Shown piece after piece: positions 18,734 to 27,643 of a stretch of 64,000 bases of DNA. Source of the stretch: Ww85 sp963745765 (lineage in GTDB: Bacteria > Desulfobacterota > Desulfobulbia > Desulfobulbales > Desulfocapsaceae); NCBI GenBank assembly GCA_963745765.1, contig CAVUYQ010000033.1:73949-137948 (forward strand), in the 5' to 3' direction. The translations under genes and the position numbers were made by a program. Each line of letters starts with the position of its first letter. Within the stretch, counting starts at the first letter, position 1. The notes under the pieces are model-generated. The model saw only the letters and a list, made by a program, of their open reading frames with translations, was not told where the DNA came from and did not search any database.

Positions 18734-19669
18734 TTGTTGTTCATTGCCAGTGAATTCGAGGGTATTCTGGAACCGGAGGAAACGGCTATGATCAACGCTG
18801 TTTTTGATCTTGATGAACATACCGCCAGTGAAATCATGATTCCCCGCACAAAAATAGTCAGCCTGCAAAAGGACATGGCGATAAATGAATTTCTTGAGCT
18901 TTTTCAGCATGAAAGGCATCATCGCTATCCGGTATATGATATGCAGATCGACAATATTGTTGGCGTGCTTTCTATTAAAGAAGTATTAAAAAAGGTTGGC
19001 ACTATGGAGATGGCCCGGAGCATTGAAGTTCCAATCAGTTCAATAATGCTACCACCTTATGTGGTTCCTGAAACAAAGTCTCTCCGATCCCTGCTCGCAG
19101 ATTTCAAAAGCCACCGGCAGCAAATGGCAATCGTTATCGATGAGTTTGGCGGTACCGCCGGTATCGTTACACTGGAAGACATCCTTGAGGAGGTGGTGGG
19201 TGACTATGAAGATGAATTCTCAACTGCTCCCAAGCTCATAAAGACAAATGACAAAGAAGAAAAATTTGTCGTTGATCCGAGCATTTATCTGGAAGATCTC
19301 GAGAGGGCAATCAAAGTTTCATTCCCATCCGGAGATTATAAAACACTGGCAGGGCTCATCTATAAGGTGCTTGCTCGAGTACCGGAAATCGGTGAAATTG
19401 TAGAAATTTCCGGATGCAGGATCACCGTGGAATCGATGGAACAGCACCATATTCTCCAGGTTGTGCTGGAGCGAATTATTGTTGAGGAGCCGACGCTGCC
19501 CGCTGAACCAGATGGGGAAGATGAAACCTCCCAAAACAATTAATGGGCCGGATAAGACGCCTTTCCCCAGCGCGGTCGAATTGACAGTGTTTGCCCTGGT
19601 TTTTTTTAACGCGACATAGTTGATGCGAAATGACAAATTATCAATCCGAACACCTGATAGGCACAAGCA

Positions 19670-21090
19670 ATGCAGCAAAGCACCGGCAGTGATTCCGCTC
19701 TTGAGCGCTCGGCCCTGATTGTCGCGACCATGACCTCGTTCATGGGTCCGTTCATGATTTCTTCGGTAAATGTGGCCTTACCGGCTATCCAGGCCGATCT
19801 TCAGATGGATGCCGTCCAGCTCAGCTGGATTTCCACGGCCTATCTGCTGGCCGTTGCGGTAGGCCTTGTTCCGGCAGGAAAAGTTGCCGACATTCACGGT
19901 CGGAAAAAAGTCTTTGCCACCGGCCTGGGAATTTACACCCTTGGTTCAGCCCTGGCCGTATTGGCAGACTCCGCCACGGTGCTGATCGTACTGCGCGTGT
20001 TTCAGGGCCTGGGGGCTGCGCTGTTTGTGACGACCGGCATGGCAATCATCACCTCCATATTTCCGCCGAATAAACGCGGCAGGGTTATCGGCATTTATGT
20101 TGCCGCTGTCTATATCGGTCTTTCTGTCGGTCCTTTTGCCGGAGGTCTGCTTACCGACTATTTCGGCTGGCGCAGTATCTTTCTGATCATGCTGCCGCTG
20201 GGACTGTTCTCTCTTTGGCTGACGCTTCATTATCTGAAAGGGGAATGGCGGGGGGAACCGGGCCAGCGGCTTGATGTCGCCGGTTGTCTGCTGTATGCTT
20301 TGGCTGTCGTCAGTCATGGTCTATGGCGCCACACGGCTGCCGTCAACCCTTGGTATCGTTCTGCTTTGTTCCGGCTGCCTTCTGTTTTTCATCTTCATCC
20401 GTCACCAGTTGTCTGCCCGGTTTCCCGTCTTTGATATGCGTTTGTTTGCCGGCAATAAGACCTTCGCCTATTCAAGTCTGGCTGCCTTGCTTAACTATTC
20501 GGCAACCTTTGCGGTAACCTTCCTGATGAGTCTGTATCTTCAGTATCTGAAAGGAATGTCGCCAGAGACGGCGGGAAGCATATTGATGGCACAACCGGTA
20601 ATGATGGCGTTGCTGTCACCGCTTGCCGGCAGGCTCTCCGATCGTATTGAACCGCGGTTGCTGGCAACCGCAGGAATGGTCATCACCGTGGTCGGTGTTT
20701 CACTTTTTTCGATGCTGCAGGCTGACACCAATACCTCTCTGATTGTTGCCAACCTGGTTCTGCTCGGTACCGGTTTTGCGCTGTTCAGTTCTCCGAACAT
20801 GAATGCCATCATGGGTGCTGTGGAAAAACGATATTACGGTCTGGCATCTGGAACGGTGGCAACCATGCGCCTGTTCGGCCAGATGTTAAGCATGGCTGTT
20901 GCAACCGTTGTTCTTTCTCTCGTCATCGGCCGCCAGGCTATTACCCCGGAAAACTATGACCTGTTCATTCGCAGCATCCATACGGTCTTTCATGATATCA
21001 GCCGTTCTTTGTCTGTCGGGGATCTATTTTTCCTGGTCCCGCGGGACTCTGCTTCAGTCGGGATTGCCGGGAAGCGGCAAAGGCCGGTGA
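19670..21090 (+). CDS. MFS drug-efflux-type transporter (EmrB/QacA-like), two frameshifts
   Basis: Reading across two breaks gives a full DHA2-type permease. N-terminal part: SVNVALPAIQADLQ, WISTAYLLAVAVGLVPAGKVAD and GRKKVF (the loop 2-3 motif A) and motif C-like GLSVGPFAGGLLTDYFGWR. The frame changes near 20300-20315 (to VMVYGATRLPSTLGIV) and again near 20990 (to MISAVLCLSGIYFSW), ending at 21090. Substrate unknown. With two breaks it may be a pseudogene, but the protein is otherwise well kept, and sequence error is possible. Confidence 0.75.
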
Positions 21091-21102
21091 GACTGGCAAT
21101 AG

Positions 21103-21918
21103 TTACCGGCTGCGACGTTTTTTTGCATCCTTCTTCTTGCGGGGGCGGTGCGGCTCGCCGCCTCCGGCGGGCAGGTTGTGCTTGTCTTCGCTGGCGACCC
21201 AGATAAAAATGGATGGTGATTTGCTCCCTTTGTACAGGGGCGCCCGGTAACGACGAACATGAAAATTGCAGCTCATCAGGAGTTGTTCAAATTCCTTGCT
21301 CGGCGCGGCCGACCATACTGCCAGACACCCTCCCTGGTTCAGTGCGCGGCGGCAGGCCAGTATCCCTTCGTAAGCGTAGAGACGGTTATTGCCGGTATCG
21401 GTCATTGCCTGGGGGCCATTATCTATGTCAAGCAGGATTGCATCAAAGGTGTTTTTGGCAGAAGAAATGATAGCAATAACATTTTCGGTCTTAAGATCAA
21501 CCCGTCTGTCCGTTAATGGGTGATTGTTGAGTACCCCGAGGAACTGGCGATTCCACTCGACGAGAAAATCCAGTAATTCTGCGACGGTCACCCGGGCATC
21601 TGCACCGAGCATATCAAGGGTTTGGCGCAGGGTGTAGCCCATGCCAAGACCACCGATGAGTATACGGACCGCTTTTTTACCGGTGAGATGTGCACATCCC
21701 AGCCGGGCCAGCTCCATCTCTGACTCATGGTGGCGACTGAGCATCAAGTCTTTGCCGTTTATTTTTATTATAAAATCAATATCATGTTGGTAAAGTTCCA
21801 TGTTGCCCCCATCGGGGGTCCGGGCGCTGGCCTGTTTAATACTTGGTTTCATACTGGTATCCAGGTGATGCGCTGTGGATGCATGTTTGGTCGAAGGTGG
21901 AGGTTTCGGTGATTTCAC
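21103..21918 (-). CDS. Spermidine-synthase-like methyltransferase-fold protein
   Basis: 271 aa from ATG 21918, or 249 aa from ATG 21852; neither start has a strong ribosome site. Rossmann fold with ILIGGLGMGYTLRQTLDML (about 86-104), the acidic VTVAELLDFLVEWN and DAILLDIDNGPQAMT, as in spermidine synthase-like proteins that lack the synthase's own active-site set. Function therefore uncertain. A basic Lys/Arg tail (RPRKKKDAKKRRSR) ends the protein. Convergent with the MFS gene, 12 bp apart. Confidence 0.75.
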   Translation of the reverse strand: MKSPKPPPSTKHASTAHHLDTSMKPSIKQASARTPDGGNMELYQHDIDFIIKINGKDLMLSRHHESEMELARLGCAHLTGKKAVRILIGGLGMGYTLRQTLDMLGADARVTVAELLDFLVEWNRQFLGVLNNHPLTDRRVDLKTENVIAIISSAKNTFDAILLDIDNGPQAMTDTGNNRLYAYEGILACRRALNQGGCLAVWSAAPSKEFEQLLMSCNFHVRRYRAPLYKGSKSPSIFIWVASEDKHNLPAGGGEPHRPRKKKDAKKRRSR

Positions 21919-22104
21919 CAGTATACGCTATTTTTCCTTTGCTCAGGCAAATAATGATAACATCGTTATTGTTTATGAAAATCGGGAACGCGAGACGAGC
22001 CGCCTGCCTTTTCAATGCGGCCGGTAATTGACTGATATCCTTCATCTGAAGAATGGTCGGGGGATTAATTTATTTAGATCTTAACAGGTGAGAATGTAAA
22101 GAAG

Positions 22105-22635
22105 ATGAATAACAACGATATTCTGCGTCGACTGCGCTATACCTTTAATTTTGACGATACGAAGATGATTACCATGTTTCGTTCAACCGGTTATCGGGTG
22201 ACACGGGCGCAGATCAGTGACTGGTTAAAAAAGGAAGATGATCCCGCCTTTAAAAAATGCAGTGATACGCAGATGGCACTTTTCCTGAACGGACTGATCA
22301 ATGAGAAACGGGGAATAAAAGAAGGTGAACAGCCTGCCCCGGAGAAGAACCTGAGCAACAATATTATTTTCAGAAAGATTAAAATTGCCCTGAATCTAAA
22401 AGATGAAGATGTGCTGGAAATCATAAAACGCGCCAAGATGAATGTGAGTAAGCATGAAGTAAGTGCTTTTTTCCGTAAGCCGGGACATAAACACTATCGT
22501 AATTGTGGGGACCAGATGCTGCGCACTTTTCTCATGGGACTGCAGCTCACCTATCGTCCAGAGAAATTACCGGGCAGGGGCGAGACGTCAAACGGTACTG
22601 CTTCCTCTCCACATCCAGGGAGTTACAAAAGATGA
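22105..22635 (+). CDS. DUF1456 family protein
   Basis: 176 aa made of two copies of a short helical domain: NNNDILRRLRYTFNFDDTKM with TQMALFLNGLI, then SNNIIFRKIKIALNLKDEDV with DQMLRTFLMGLQL. This is the YehS/DUF1456 layout. The function is unknown. Its stop overlaps the start of the DUF924 gene (ATGA), so they form an operon. Confidence 0.85.
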   Translation: MNNNDILRRLRYTFNFDDTKMITMFRSTGYRVTRAQISDWLKKEDDPAFKKCSDTQMALFLNGLINEKRGIKEGEQPAPEKNLSNNIIFRKIKIALNLKDEDVLEIIKRAKMNVSKHEVSAFFRKPGHKHYRNCGDQMLRTFLMGLQLTYRPEKLPGRGETSNGTASSPHPGSYKR

Positions 22636-23170
22636 CGTCTCAGGCGGTCCTGCAGTTCTGGTTTGAAGAAAGCACTCCTTCGCAATGGTTTTCCAAGAGC
22701 GATGCCTTTGACCGGATGATTGTCGAGCGCTTTTCCGATATACATGCACGGGCGGCCCGCTGTGAACTCTATGAATGGAGAGAGCAGGCCCGGGGGAGGC
22801 TGGCGGAGATTATCGTGCTTGATCAGTTTTCACGAAATATGTTCAGGGGCTCGCCGCTGTCCTTCGCGCAGGATGCATTAGCACTGGCGCTGGCCCAGGA
22901 AGCCGTTTCGATCGGTGCCGATAAACAGCTGACGACGGTTGAAAGAGGCTTCATCTACCTGCCTTTCATGCATAGTGAATCGATACTGATTCACGAGACG
23001 GCAGAGGGCTGTATCGTAGACACGGGAACGCATCCAGCCTCGAATGGGAATTAAAACACAAGCGTATTATTGAACGATTCGGCCGTTACCCCCACAGAAA
23101 TGAGATCCTTGGCAGGAAATCCACCAGCGAGGAGATCAGCTTTCTCAAGCAGCCCGGTTCAACCTTCTAG
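22632..23170 (+). CDS. DUF924 family protein, one frameshift
   Basis: Begins MTSQAVLQFWFEESTPSQWF and keeps the family blocks LAEIIVLDQFSRNMFRGSP and FIYLPFMHSESILIHE. Near 23000 the frame changes; the next frame reads LEWELKHKRIIERFGRYP and HRNEILGRKSTSEEISFLK to a TAG at 23168, the normal DUF924 ending. A single missing or extra base explains it. The ATG overlaps the DUF1456 stop. The stop codon itself is the first three bases of a dispersed repeat. Confidence 0.8.
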
Positions 23171-23314
23171 GAGCCTGTCGGAGAAAGCCCTTGTCCACCG
23201 CCTGTGCATTATTGCAAGAAAATTGTTACTCGCAATATCAGTTATATGGCTGTGCTTAATTTCCTGAAAGAGCCTTGATCTGAGAAAAAATTGCAAATCT
23301 CCGACGGTCTCTCT
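23168..23314. repeat. MITE-like element, TAGGAGCCTGTCGGAG family
   Basis: Left end TAGGAGCCTGTCGGAGAA (23168) and right end TCTCCGACGGTCTCT (to 23314) are imperfect inverted repeats around about 115 bp without a gene. The right part contains GAGAAAAAATTGCAAATCTCC, which recurs at 25582. Related ends sit at 25598-25616 and 58210-58224. The left end provides the stop codon of the DUF924 gene. Confidence 0.55.
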
Positions 23315-23330
23315 AAGGGCAGGACGGGAT

Positions 23331-23510
23331 TCAGTTTATATCGGTGAGTTCGAATTCCCCGGCGAGAAAGACCAGCCAGTCTTCTCTGCTGGAATCATCC
23401 CCATGGAGTTCCATGAACCTGTTGATCAGGACGCGCTGATCATAGGTGTCGACGTACTGCCACTTGCCCTGGATTGTCCGGATGGTATCACCGTGTATCT
23501 GCTTCATCAT
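23331..23510 (-). CDS. Small hypothetical protein, 59 aa
   Basis: A short gene that reads MMKQIHGDTIRTIQGKWQYV, then DTYDQRVLINRFMELHGDDS and ends GEFELTDIN. Composition is soluble and protein-like, with a hydrophilic helix and an acidic tail; no family is recognised. The start at 23510 is followed by a second ATG. It lies between the MITE-like element and an empty region, so its promoter must be upstream around 23520-23600. Confidence 0.5.
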   Translation of the reverse strand: MMKQIHGDTIRTIQGKWQYVDTYDQRVLINRFMELHGDDSSREDWLVFLAGEFELTDIN

Positions 23511-23939
23511 TTATTGTTGGTTGTGTTACGGAACGGCTTGTTCATGATTTCAATGAGGCCGGACTGATTCGCCGGAAACTCCGGTCAGCACCATTCCCCT
23601 GAGATTGCCTGCATGGTCTGGAACCGGTTGAAGAGGCATTTCTGTGCGAAGGCGCTGCAATAGTTCACGACCTGTCTATCCTATCGTATACCTGTAGTCA
23701 TCTTTAACCCTCCGTGCAAGTTCGAAAGTGGAATATTGCTCGATTTTCCTCCATTTATTTGCTGCTTTTCCTTTTTTATATTCTGTTACTCTCCGTCGAG
23801 TCCGGTTTTTCCTCAGGTGCCTGAAATCTGGCAGTTTCTGCCAGAAAAGAAAAAAGAGGGGAGAGGTGAGGAGAACAGGAACAATGAGGATCGTTCAGCT
23901 GCTTCCAGATGATACTAACCACGGTCTTTTCTCACCGGA
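23511..23939. other. Intergenic region, no gene seen
   Basis: 430 bp between the small minus-strand gene and the second MarC gene. An open plus frame from 23728 runs antisense into marC and has a Phe/Arg-rich, non-protein-like translation, so I do not count it. No hairpin with a T tract or repeat stands out. Confidence 0.4.
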
Positions 23940-24542
23940 TCACCCGGCCAGCGTCCTTATACCGTCCGCGATAAACTGGATGGCAAGGGATGCGAGCAGG
24001 ACTCCCAGCAAACGTTTCAATACATTGTTGATGGTCTTTCCGATGATCCTGGCCAATGTTTTGGCAAAGAGGAAGCTGAGCAGGGTAATCAGGTAGATGC
24101 CGATGATAGCTAAAACCAGCGGAAGATAGCTTGAGTTGTTCTCAGCTGCCTTTGAAAAGAGCAGAACCGTCAATGTCAGGCAGCCCGGCCCGGCAATCAG
24201 CGGGATGGAAAGGGGATAGACCGATATATCATCCTGTTCACTGAGATGCGAACCGTTACCCGGCTTGTCCGGTTTAGTGATCATGCCGAATGCGGCATAA
24301 AAAATAAGCAGGCCGCCGGCAATCCTGAATGATGCCATCTGTATGCCAAGACTTTGCAGCAAGCCGCTCCCCCAGAAGCCGAAGACAAGAACCAGCGTCG
24401 CGGACAGGCAGACGGAGCGAATTGCCATTGTCCGGCAGTATGTCCGGTCTTTTCCGTCTGTCAGAGCGTTAAAGATAATTGATGCCCCGATCGGGTCGAC
24501 GATAACAAAGTAGGCCAGCGCTGCGTTCAGGACCGTATCCAT
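23940..24542 (-). CDS. MarC family (UPF0056) membrane protein, second copy
   Basis: 200 aa with about six membrane segments. Hallmarks VIVDPIGASIIFNAL near residue 13 and YPLSIPLIAGPGCLTL near 108; C-terminal VLKRLLGVLLASLAIQFIADG closely parallels the copy at 1054-1686. The transported substrate is unknown in the family. A GG-rich ribosome site is weak. Confidence 0.87.
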   Translation of the reverse strand: MDTVLNAALAYFVIVDPIGASIIFNALTDGKDRTYCRTMAIRSVCLSATLVLVFGFWGSGLLQSLGIQMASFRIAGGLLIFYAAFGMITKPDKPGNGSHLSEQDDISVYPLSIPLIAGPGCLTLTVLLFSKAAENNSSYLPLVLAIIGIYLITLLSFLFAKTLARIIGKTINNVLKRLLGVLLASLAIQFIADGIRTLAG

Positions 24543-24926
24543 AATTTTCTTACCTGTGCGTTCCGGTGATACCGGTCAGTGAGTGAAAAAGGGGAGAACC
24601 GGATTCTCCTACCCGGTTCTGTTCTTAACTGTTTATTAATTCAGCTCTGTTTTGGCAAGTATCTATCGGGATACCGCTCGATAATCAATGCTGCAGAATA
24701 AAAAAGTAATTCGCCGGATTTCATGATGCGGGCAAGCAGGCATGGGGGCTGAAATTCCTATTGTTGTTCGGGGGGCAGCAGTGCTCGGAACGCTTGACAT
24801 TGTTTAATAAATAATTAAATGATTAAATATGCTTGGTTGTTAATCAGGTGGCAGGCTGCTTTTAATCGAAACGGTAATAAATGAACACTGTCGTCAGCCG
24901 GCGAAAAAAATCAGGAGGATATTATT
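24543..24926. other. Divergent intergenic region with hairpin
   Basis: 384 bp between divergent marC and the DUF1104 gene. AGAACCGG and CCGGTTCT form an 8-bp hairpin near 24595-24621, close to the marC start. TTGACATTG near 24796 is a possible -35 followed by a very A/T-rich stretch, a candidate promoter for the DUF1104 gene, which has AGGAGG before its start. Confidence 0.4.
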
Positions 24927-25208
24927 GTGATTACGAAATATTTAAGAATAACCGTCTTTGTCGCTGCTGTACTTGCCTTGTCTGCAGGTCTGGCGTTTTC
25001 CGCAGATTACCAATCGATGACAAACGAGGAGTTAAGCGCGATCAGGGGAACACTCGGTAATGTAACCCCGGAGGAGAGGGAGGCCTTTCATTCAGAATGG
25101 ACAACAAGGCTGGACCAGATGACCCCTGCCGAAAAGGAACAATATATTGGAACCGGTACGGGAAGAGGAAACGGCCTTATGGATGGCAGCTGGCAGTCCC
25201 GGTGGTAG
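24927..25208 (+). CDS. DUF1104-like small secreted protein
   Basis: 93 aa. Starts GTG 24927 with AGGAGG upstream. Signal peptide to ALSAGLAFSA, then DYQSMTNEELSAIRG, the DUF1104 opening, and VTPEEREAFHSEWTTRLDQM. It ends at a TAG at 25206, just before a Gly/Asn/Ser-rich reading frame (to 25426) shifted by one base. Many relatives have Gly-rich tails, so the repeat may be its true C-terminus cut off by a frame change. Function unknown; periplasmic or exported. Confidence 0.7.
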   Translation: MITKYLRITVFVAAVLALSAGLAFSADYQSMTNEELSAIRGTLGNVTPEEREAFHSEWTTRLDQMTPAEKEQYIGTGTGRGNGLMDGSWQSRW

Positions 25209-25239
25209 CCGTGCGAAATGGGCCCGGAGATGGAAGTGG

Positions 25240-25430
25240 CAGCGGAAGCAGCGGTAATAGCGGCGGAAATAGTGGCAGTAAAGTGGCGGTAATAGTGGCA
25301 GCGGTAAGCGGCGGTAACAGTGGCGGTAATAGTGGTGGTAATAGTGGCGGTAATAGCGGCGGTAATAGCGGCGGTAATGGCGGCGGTAATGGCGGAGGTA
25401 ATGGCGGCGGCAATGGGCGGAGGTAATGGT
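25240..25430 (+). repeat. 12-bp minisatellite GGCGGTAATAGY encoding SGGN
   Basis: More than ten degenerate units of GGCGGTAATAGT/GGCGGTAATGGC. In frame with 25426 they encode repeated Ser-Gly-Gly-Asn and then Gly-Gly-Gly-Asn. One stretch (about 25275-25305) is out of frame and then back, reading KVAVIVAAV instead, which suggests two compensating slips. It follows the DUF1104 stop directly. Confidence 0.8.
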
Positions 25431-25492
25431 AACGGTTGTTCGTGAAAACGAGATGAACACAACCATCGGAGTGCGTCTCTTGAAGTGATCTC

Positions 25493-25544
25493 GGAGACTT
25501 CTTCATTACACCGTTTTCTCTGGTGTATCTCTGAAGAAGTCTCC
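25493..25544. terminator. Long hairpin, possible bidirectional terminator
   Basis: GGAGACTTCTTCA (25493-25505) and TGAAGAAGTCTCC (25532-25544) pair perfectly over 13 bp, with inner ACACC/GGTGT pairing. It sits between the DUF1104 region and the convergent aldo/keto reductase gene. There is no long T tract, so it might also be part of a small repeat. Confidence 0.45.
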
Positions 25545-25581
25545 TGAGTACTTTCTACTGTCGGAACAGACCGCTAGCGAT

Positions 25582-25616
25582 GGAGAAAAAATTGCAATTC
25601 TCCGGCAGGCTCCTAG
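25582..25616. repeat. TAGGAGCCTGYCGGAG repeat end
   Basis: GGAGAAAAAATTGCAATTCTCC is itself palindromic and is followed by GGCAGGCTCCTAG. Read on the minus strand it begins TAGGAGCCTGCCGGAGAA, the same end as at 23168, and here too it supplies the stop codon, this time of the aldo/keto reductase gene. Confidence 0.55.
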
Positions 25617-26641
25617 CTCGTGGAAGAGAGCGACCAGATATTGATGCCGCCATCCTGGGCAAAAACATCAATTGCCGTGAGTTCTTCCGCACTGAAGGCA
25701 CGATTGCTCAGTGCGCCGTAATTATCCTCCAACTGTGCCACACTGCTGGCCCCAATCAGCGCGGTGGTGACCCGGTGATCCTTCAGAACCCAGGCGATTG
25801 CCATTTGTGCCAGGGTCTGGCCACGCTGCGTGGCTATCTCGTTTAGACCTTGTATCCGTTTGATGTTTTCCTCGGAGAGATGACCTTCCCGTATGCTTTT
25901 CCCCTGCGTAGCGCGGCTGCCGGCAGGAATGCCCTTCAGGTATTTATCGGTCAGGAGTCCCTGGGCCAGCGGTGAGAAGGCGATCATGCCAATGCCCAGA
26001 TCTTCCAGGGTATCGAGCAGGCCATCAGTTTCTACCCAGCGATTCAACATCGAGTAGCTCGGTTGATGGATCAGGCAGGGAGTCCCGAGTTCCTTGAGGA
26101 TTGCAACGGCCTCACGGGTTCTTTTGGAATTGTATGATGACAGGCCGACATAGAGGGCCTTGCCTTGCCGGACTGCGGAATCCAGTGCTCCCATGGTTTC
26201 TTCCAGGGGCGTCTTGGGATCAAAACGGTGGGAATAGAAAATATCAACATAATCAAGCCCCATCCTTTTCAGGCTCTGGTCCAGGCTGGAAAGCAGAGAT
26301 TTCCGGCTGCCCCATTCGCCATACGGACCCGGCCACATCAGATATCCCGCCTTGCTCGAGATCACCATCTCATCCCGATGGGAGGCAAAATCCGTCTTCA
26401 GCATACGGCCGAAAAAACTCTCGGCTGAACCGGGTGGAGGTCCGTAATTATTGGCCAGGTCAAAATGAGTAATCCCCATGTCAAAGGCTCTGCGACAGAG
26501 ATCCCTGGAGATTTCTTCAGTAAAATTATGGCCGAAGTTCTGCCAGAGGCCGAAAGAGATGGTCGGCAATTTCAAGCCGCTCTTACCACAATAATTGTAC
26601 TGCATGGATTCATATCGATTGTCAGATGCGCTGTAGGTCAT
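25613..26641 (-). CDS. Aldo/keto reductase, YghZ-like
   Basis: 342 aa NADPH-dependent (beta/alpha)8 reductase, close to YghZ (L-glyceraldehyde-3-phosphate reductase) and KCNAB-like proteins: MQYNYCGKSGLKLPTISFG, the catalytic Asp/Tyr segment HFDLANNYGPPPGSAE (about 58-73), Lys in VISSKAGY, His in DYVDIFYSHRFDP, and the cofactor region ALIGASSVAQLEDN. GAGAGGGA precedes ATG 26641. Its TAG stop lies in a dispersed repeat. Substrates are probably small aldehydes. Confidence 0.9.
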   Translation of the reverse strand: MTYSASDNRYESMQYNYCGKSGLKLPTISFGLWQNFGHNFTEEISRDLCRRAFDMGITHFDLANNYGPPPGSAESFFGRMLKTDFASHRDEMVISSKAGYLMWPGPYGEWGSRKSLLSSLDQSLKRMGLDYVDIFYSHRFDPKTPLEETMGALDSAVRQGKALYVGLSSYNSKRTREAVAILKELGTPCLIHQPSYSMLNRWVETDGLLDTLEDLGIGMIAFSPLAQGLLTDKYLKGIPAGSRATQGKSIREGHLSEENIKRIQGLNEIATQRGQTLAQMAIAWVLKDHRVTTALIGASSVAQLEDNYGALSNRAFSAEELTAIDVFAQDGGINIWSLSSTS

Positions 26642-26848
26642 TTTTCCCTCTCTTTATGCATTGGGTGATGGATTTTGGTGCTTCCCGCATTTCAGCGAAT
26701 ATCGATTTCCTTCTTCGTGTCGCGTTTATCATTACCGATTATCTGCGGGCGGCAACATTAGCGGACAGAAAAAGAGAGTGGTGCCAAGCCGGAGTTACTC
26801 CCTTTCTTTGAAGTGACGTATTTGAGATTTCAATAAATCGTCAGCATA

Positions 26849-27643
26849 TCAGACTGCTACCGGGGCTGAAATATGGGGCAGTGGATCATAGTTCACCAGC
26901 TGAAAATCCTCGAATTTAAATTCATACAGATTTTTGACCTTAGGGTTGATGTTCATTGTCGGCAGGCTGCGGGGAGTTCTGCCGAGCTGAAGTTTTGCCT
27001 GGTCGAAATGGTTGTTGTAAAGGTGAACATCACCAAAGGTATGCACAAAATCACCAGGCTTATAGCCAAGAACCTGGGCGATCATCATGGTGAACAGGCT
27101 GTATGAGGCAATGTTGAAGGGAACGCCGAGAAAAATGTCCGCACTGCGCTGGTAGAGCTGGCAGGAAAGTTTTCCATTGGCAACGTAAAACTGGAAGAGA
27201 CAGTGGCAGGGAGGCAGGGCCATCTTCGGCACCTCTCCGATGTTCCAGGCGCATACCAGGTGCCGGCGTGAGTCTGGGTTATTGGCGAGACTCTCGAGCA
27301 GGTTGCCGATCTGGTCAATCTTACGACCATCGGCGGTTGGCCAGCTTCGCCATTGAGAGCCGTAAATAGGACCAAGATCGCCATTCTCGTCGGCCCACTC
27401 ATCCCAGATTCCCACACCGTGTTTTTTCAGGTAGGCGGTATTCGTCTCTCCTTTTAAAAACCATAACAATTCATAGATGATGGAGCGCAGGTGCAGTTTC
27501 TTGGTGGTTAGGCAGGGGAAACCCTTGGCGAGGTCAAAGCGGAATTGTCGTCCGAACACAGAACGGGTACCGGTGCCGGTACGGTCTTCCCTGTCGGCTC
27601 CGTTATCCAGTATGTCTTGTAAAAGGTCAAGGTATGCGCGCAT
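26849..27643 (-). CDS. thyA: Thymidylate synthase
   Basis: 264 aa, the usual length. Converts dUMP to dTMP with methylene-THF as donor. DREDRTGTGTRSVFG near residue 18 binds phosphate and contains the Arg; the active-site Cys lies in ALPPCHCLFQFYV (about 146); QRSADIFLGVPFNIASY and HTFGDVHLYNNH follow. All key residues are present. It is a single gene. Confidence 0.97.
   Translation of the reverse strand: MRAYLDLLQDILDNGADREDRTGTGTRSVFGRQFRFDLAKGFPCLTTKKLHLRSIIYELLWFLKGETNTAYLKKHGVGIWDEWADENGDLGPIYGSQWRSWPTADGRKIDQIGNLLESLANNPDSRRHLVCAWNIGEVPKMALPPCHCLFQFYVANGKLSCQLYQRSADIFLGVPFNIASYSLFTMMIAQVLGYKPGDFVHTFGDVHLYNNHFDQAKLQLGRTPRSLPTMNINPKVKNLYEFKFEDFQLVNYDPLPHISAPVAV

Larger units (their letters stand above)
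17354..19543 (+). pseudogene. CNNM/CorC-family transporter, middle replaced
   Basis: The first 80 codons (17354 to about 17597) encode the start of a DUF21/CNNM membrane domain: LLIIGNAFFVGSEIALTSARRSR and ERFYTVTQIGITLMSLALGAIG. After 1.1 kb of foreign DNA the same gene resumes near 18735 (SEFEGILEPEETAMINAVF), with two CBS domains (EIMIPRTKIVSLQKDM..., MAIVIDEFGGTAGIVTLEDI) and a CorC_HlyC domain to 19543. About 150 codons of the membrane domain are missing, so this is a replacement, not a clean insertion. Such proteins act in Mg/Co handling. ATG 17354 has AAGGAGAC upstream. Confidence 0.85.

Noticed and set aside
23728..24096. 122-codon plus-strand open frame
   Set aside because: Runs antisense into the second marC gene and is not protein-like.
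25240..25430. Possible CRISPR array
   Set aside because: Units are 12 bp in tandem without spacers.
25088..25506. Several long open frames on both strands across the repeat tract
   Set aside because: They are low-complexity readings of a 12-bp repeat in other frames.
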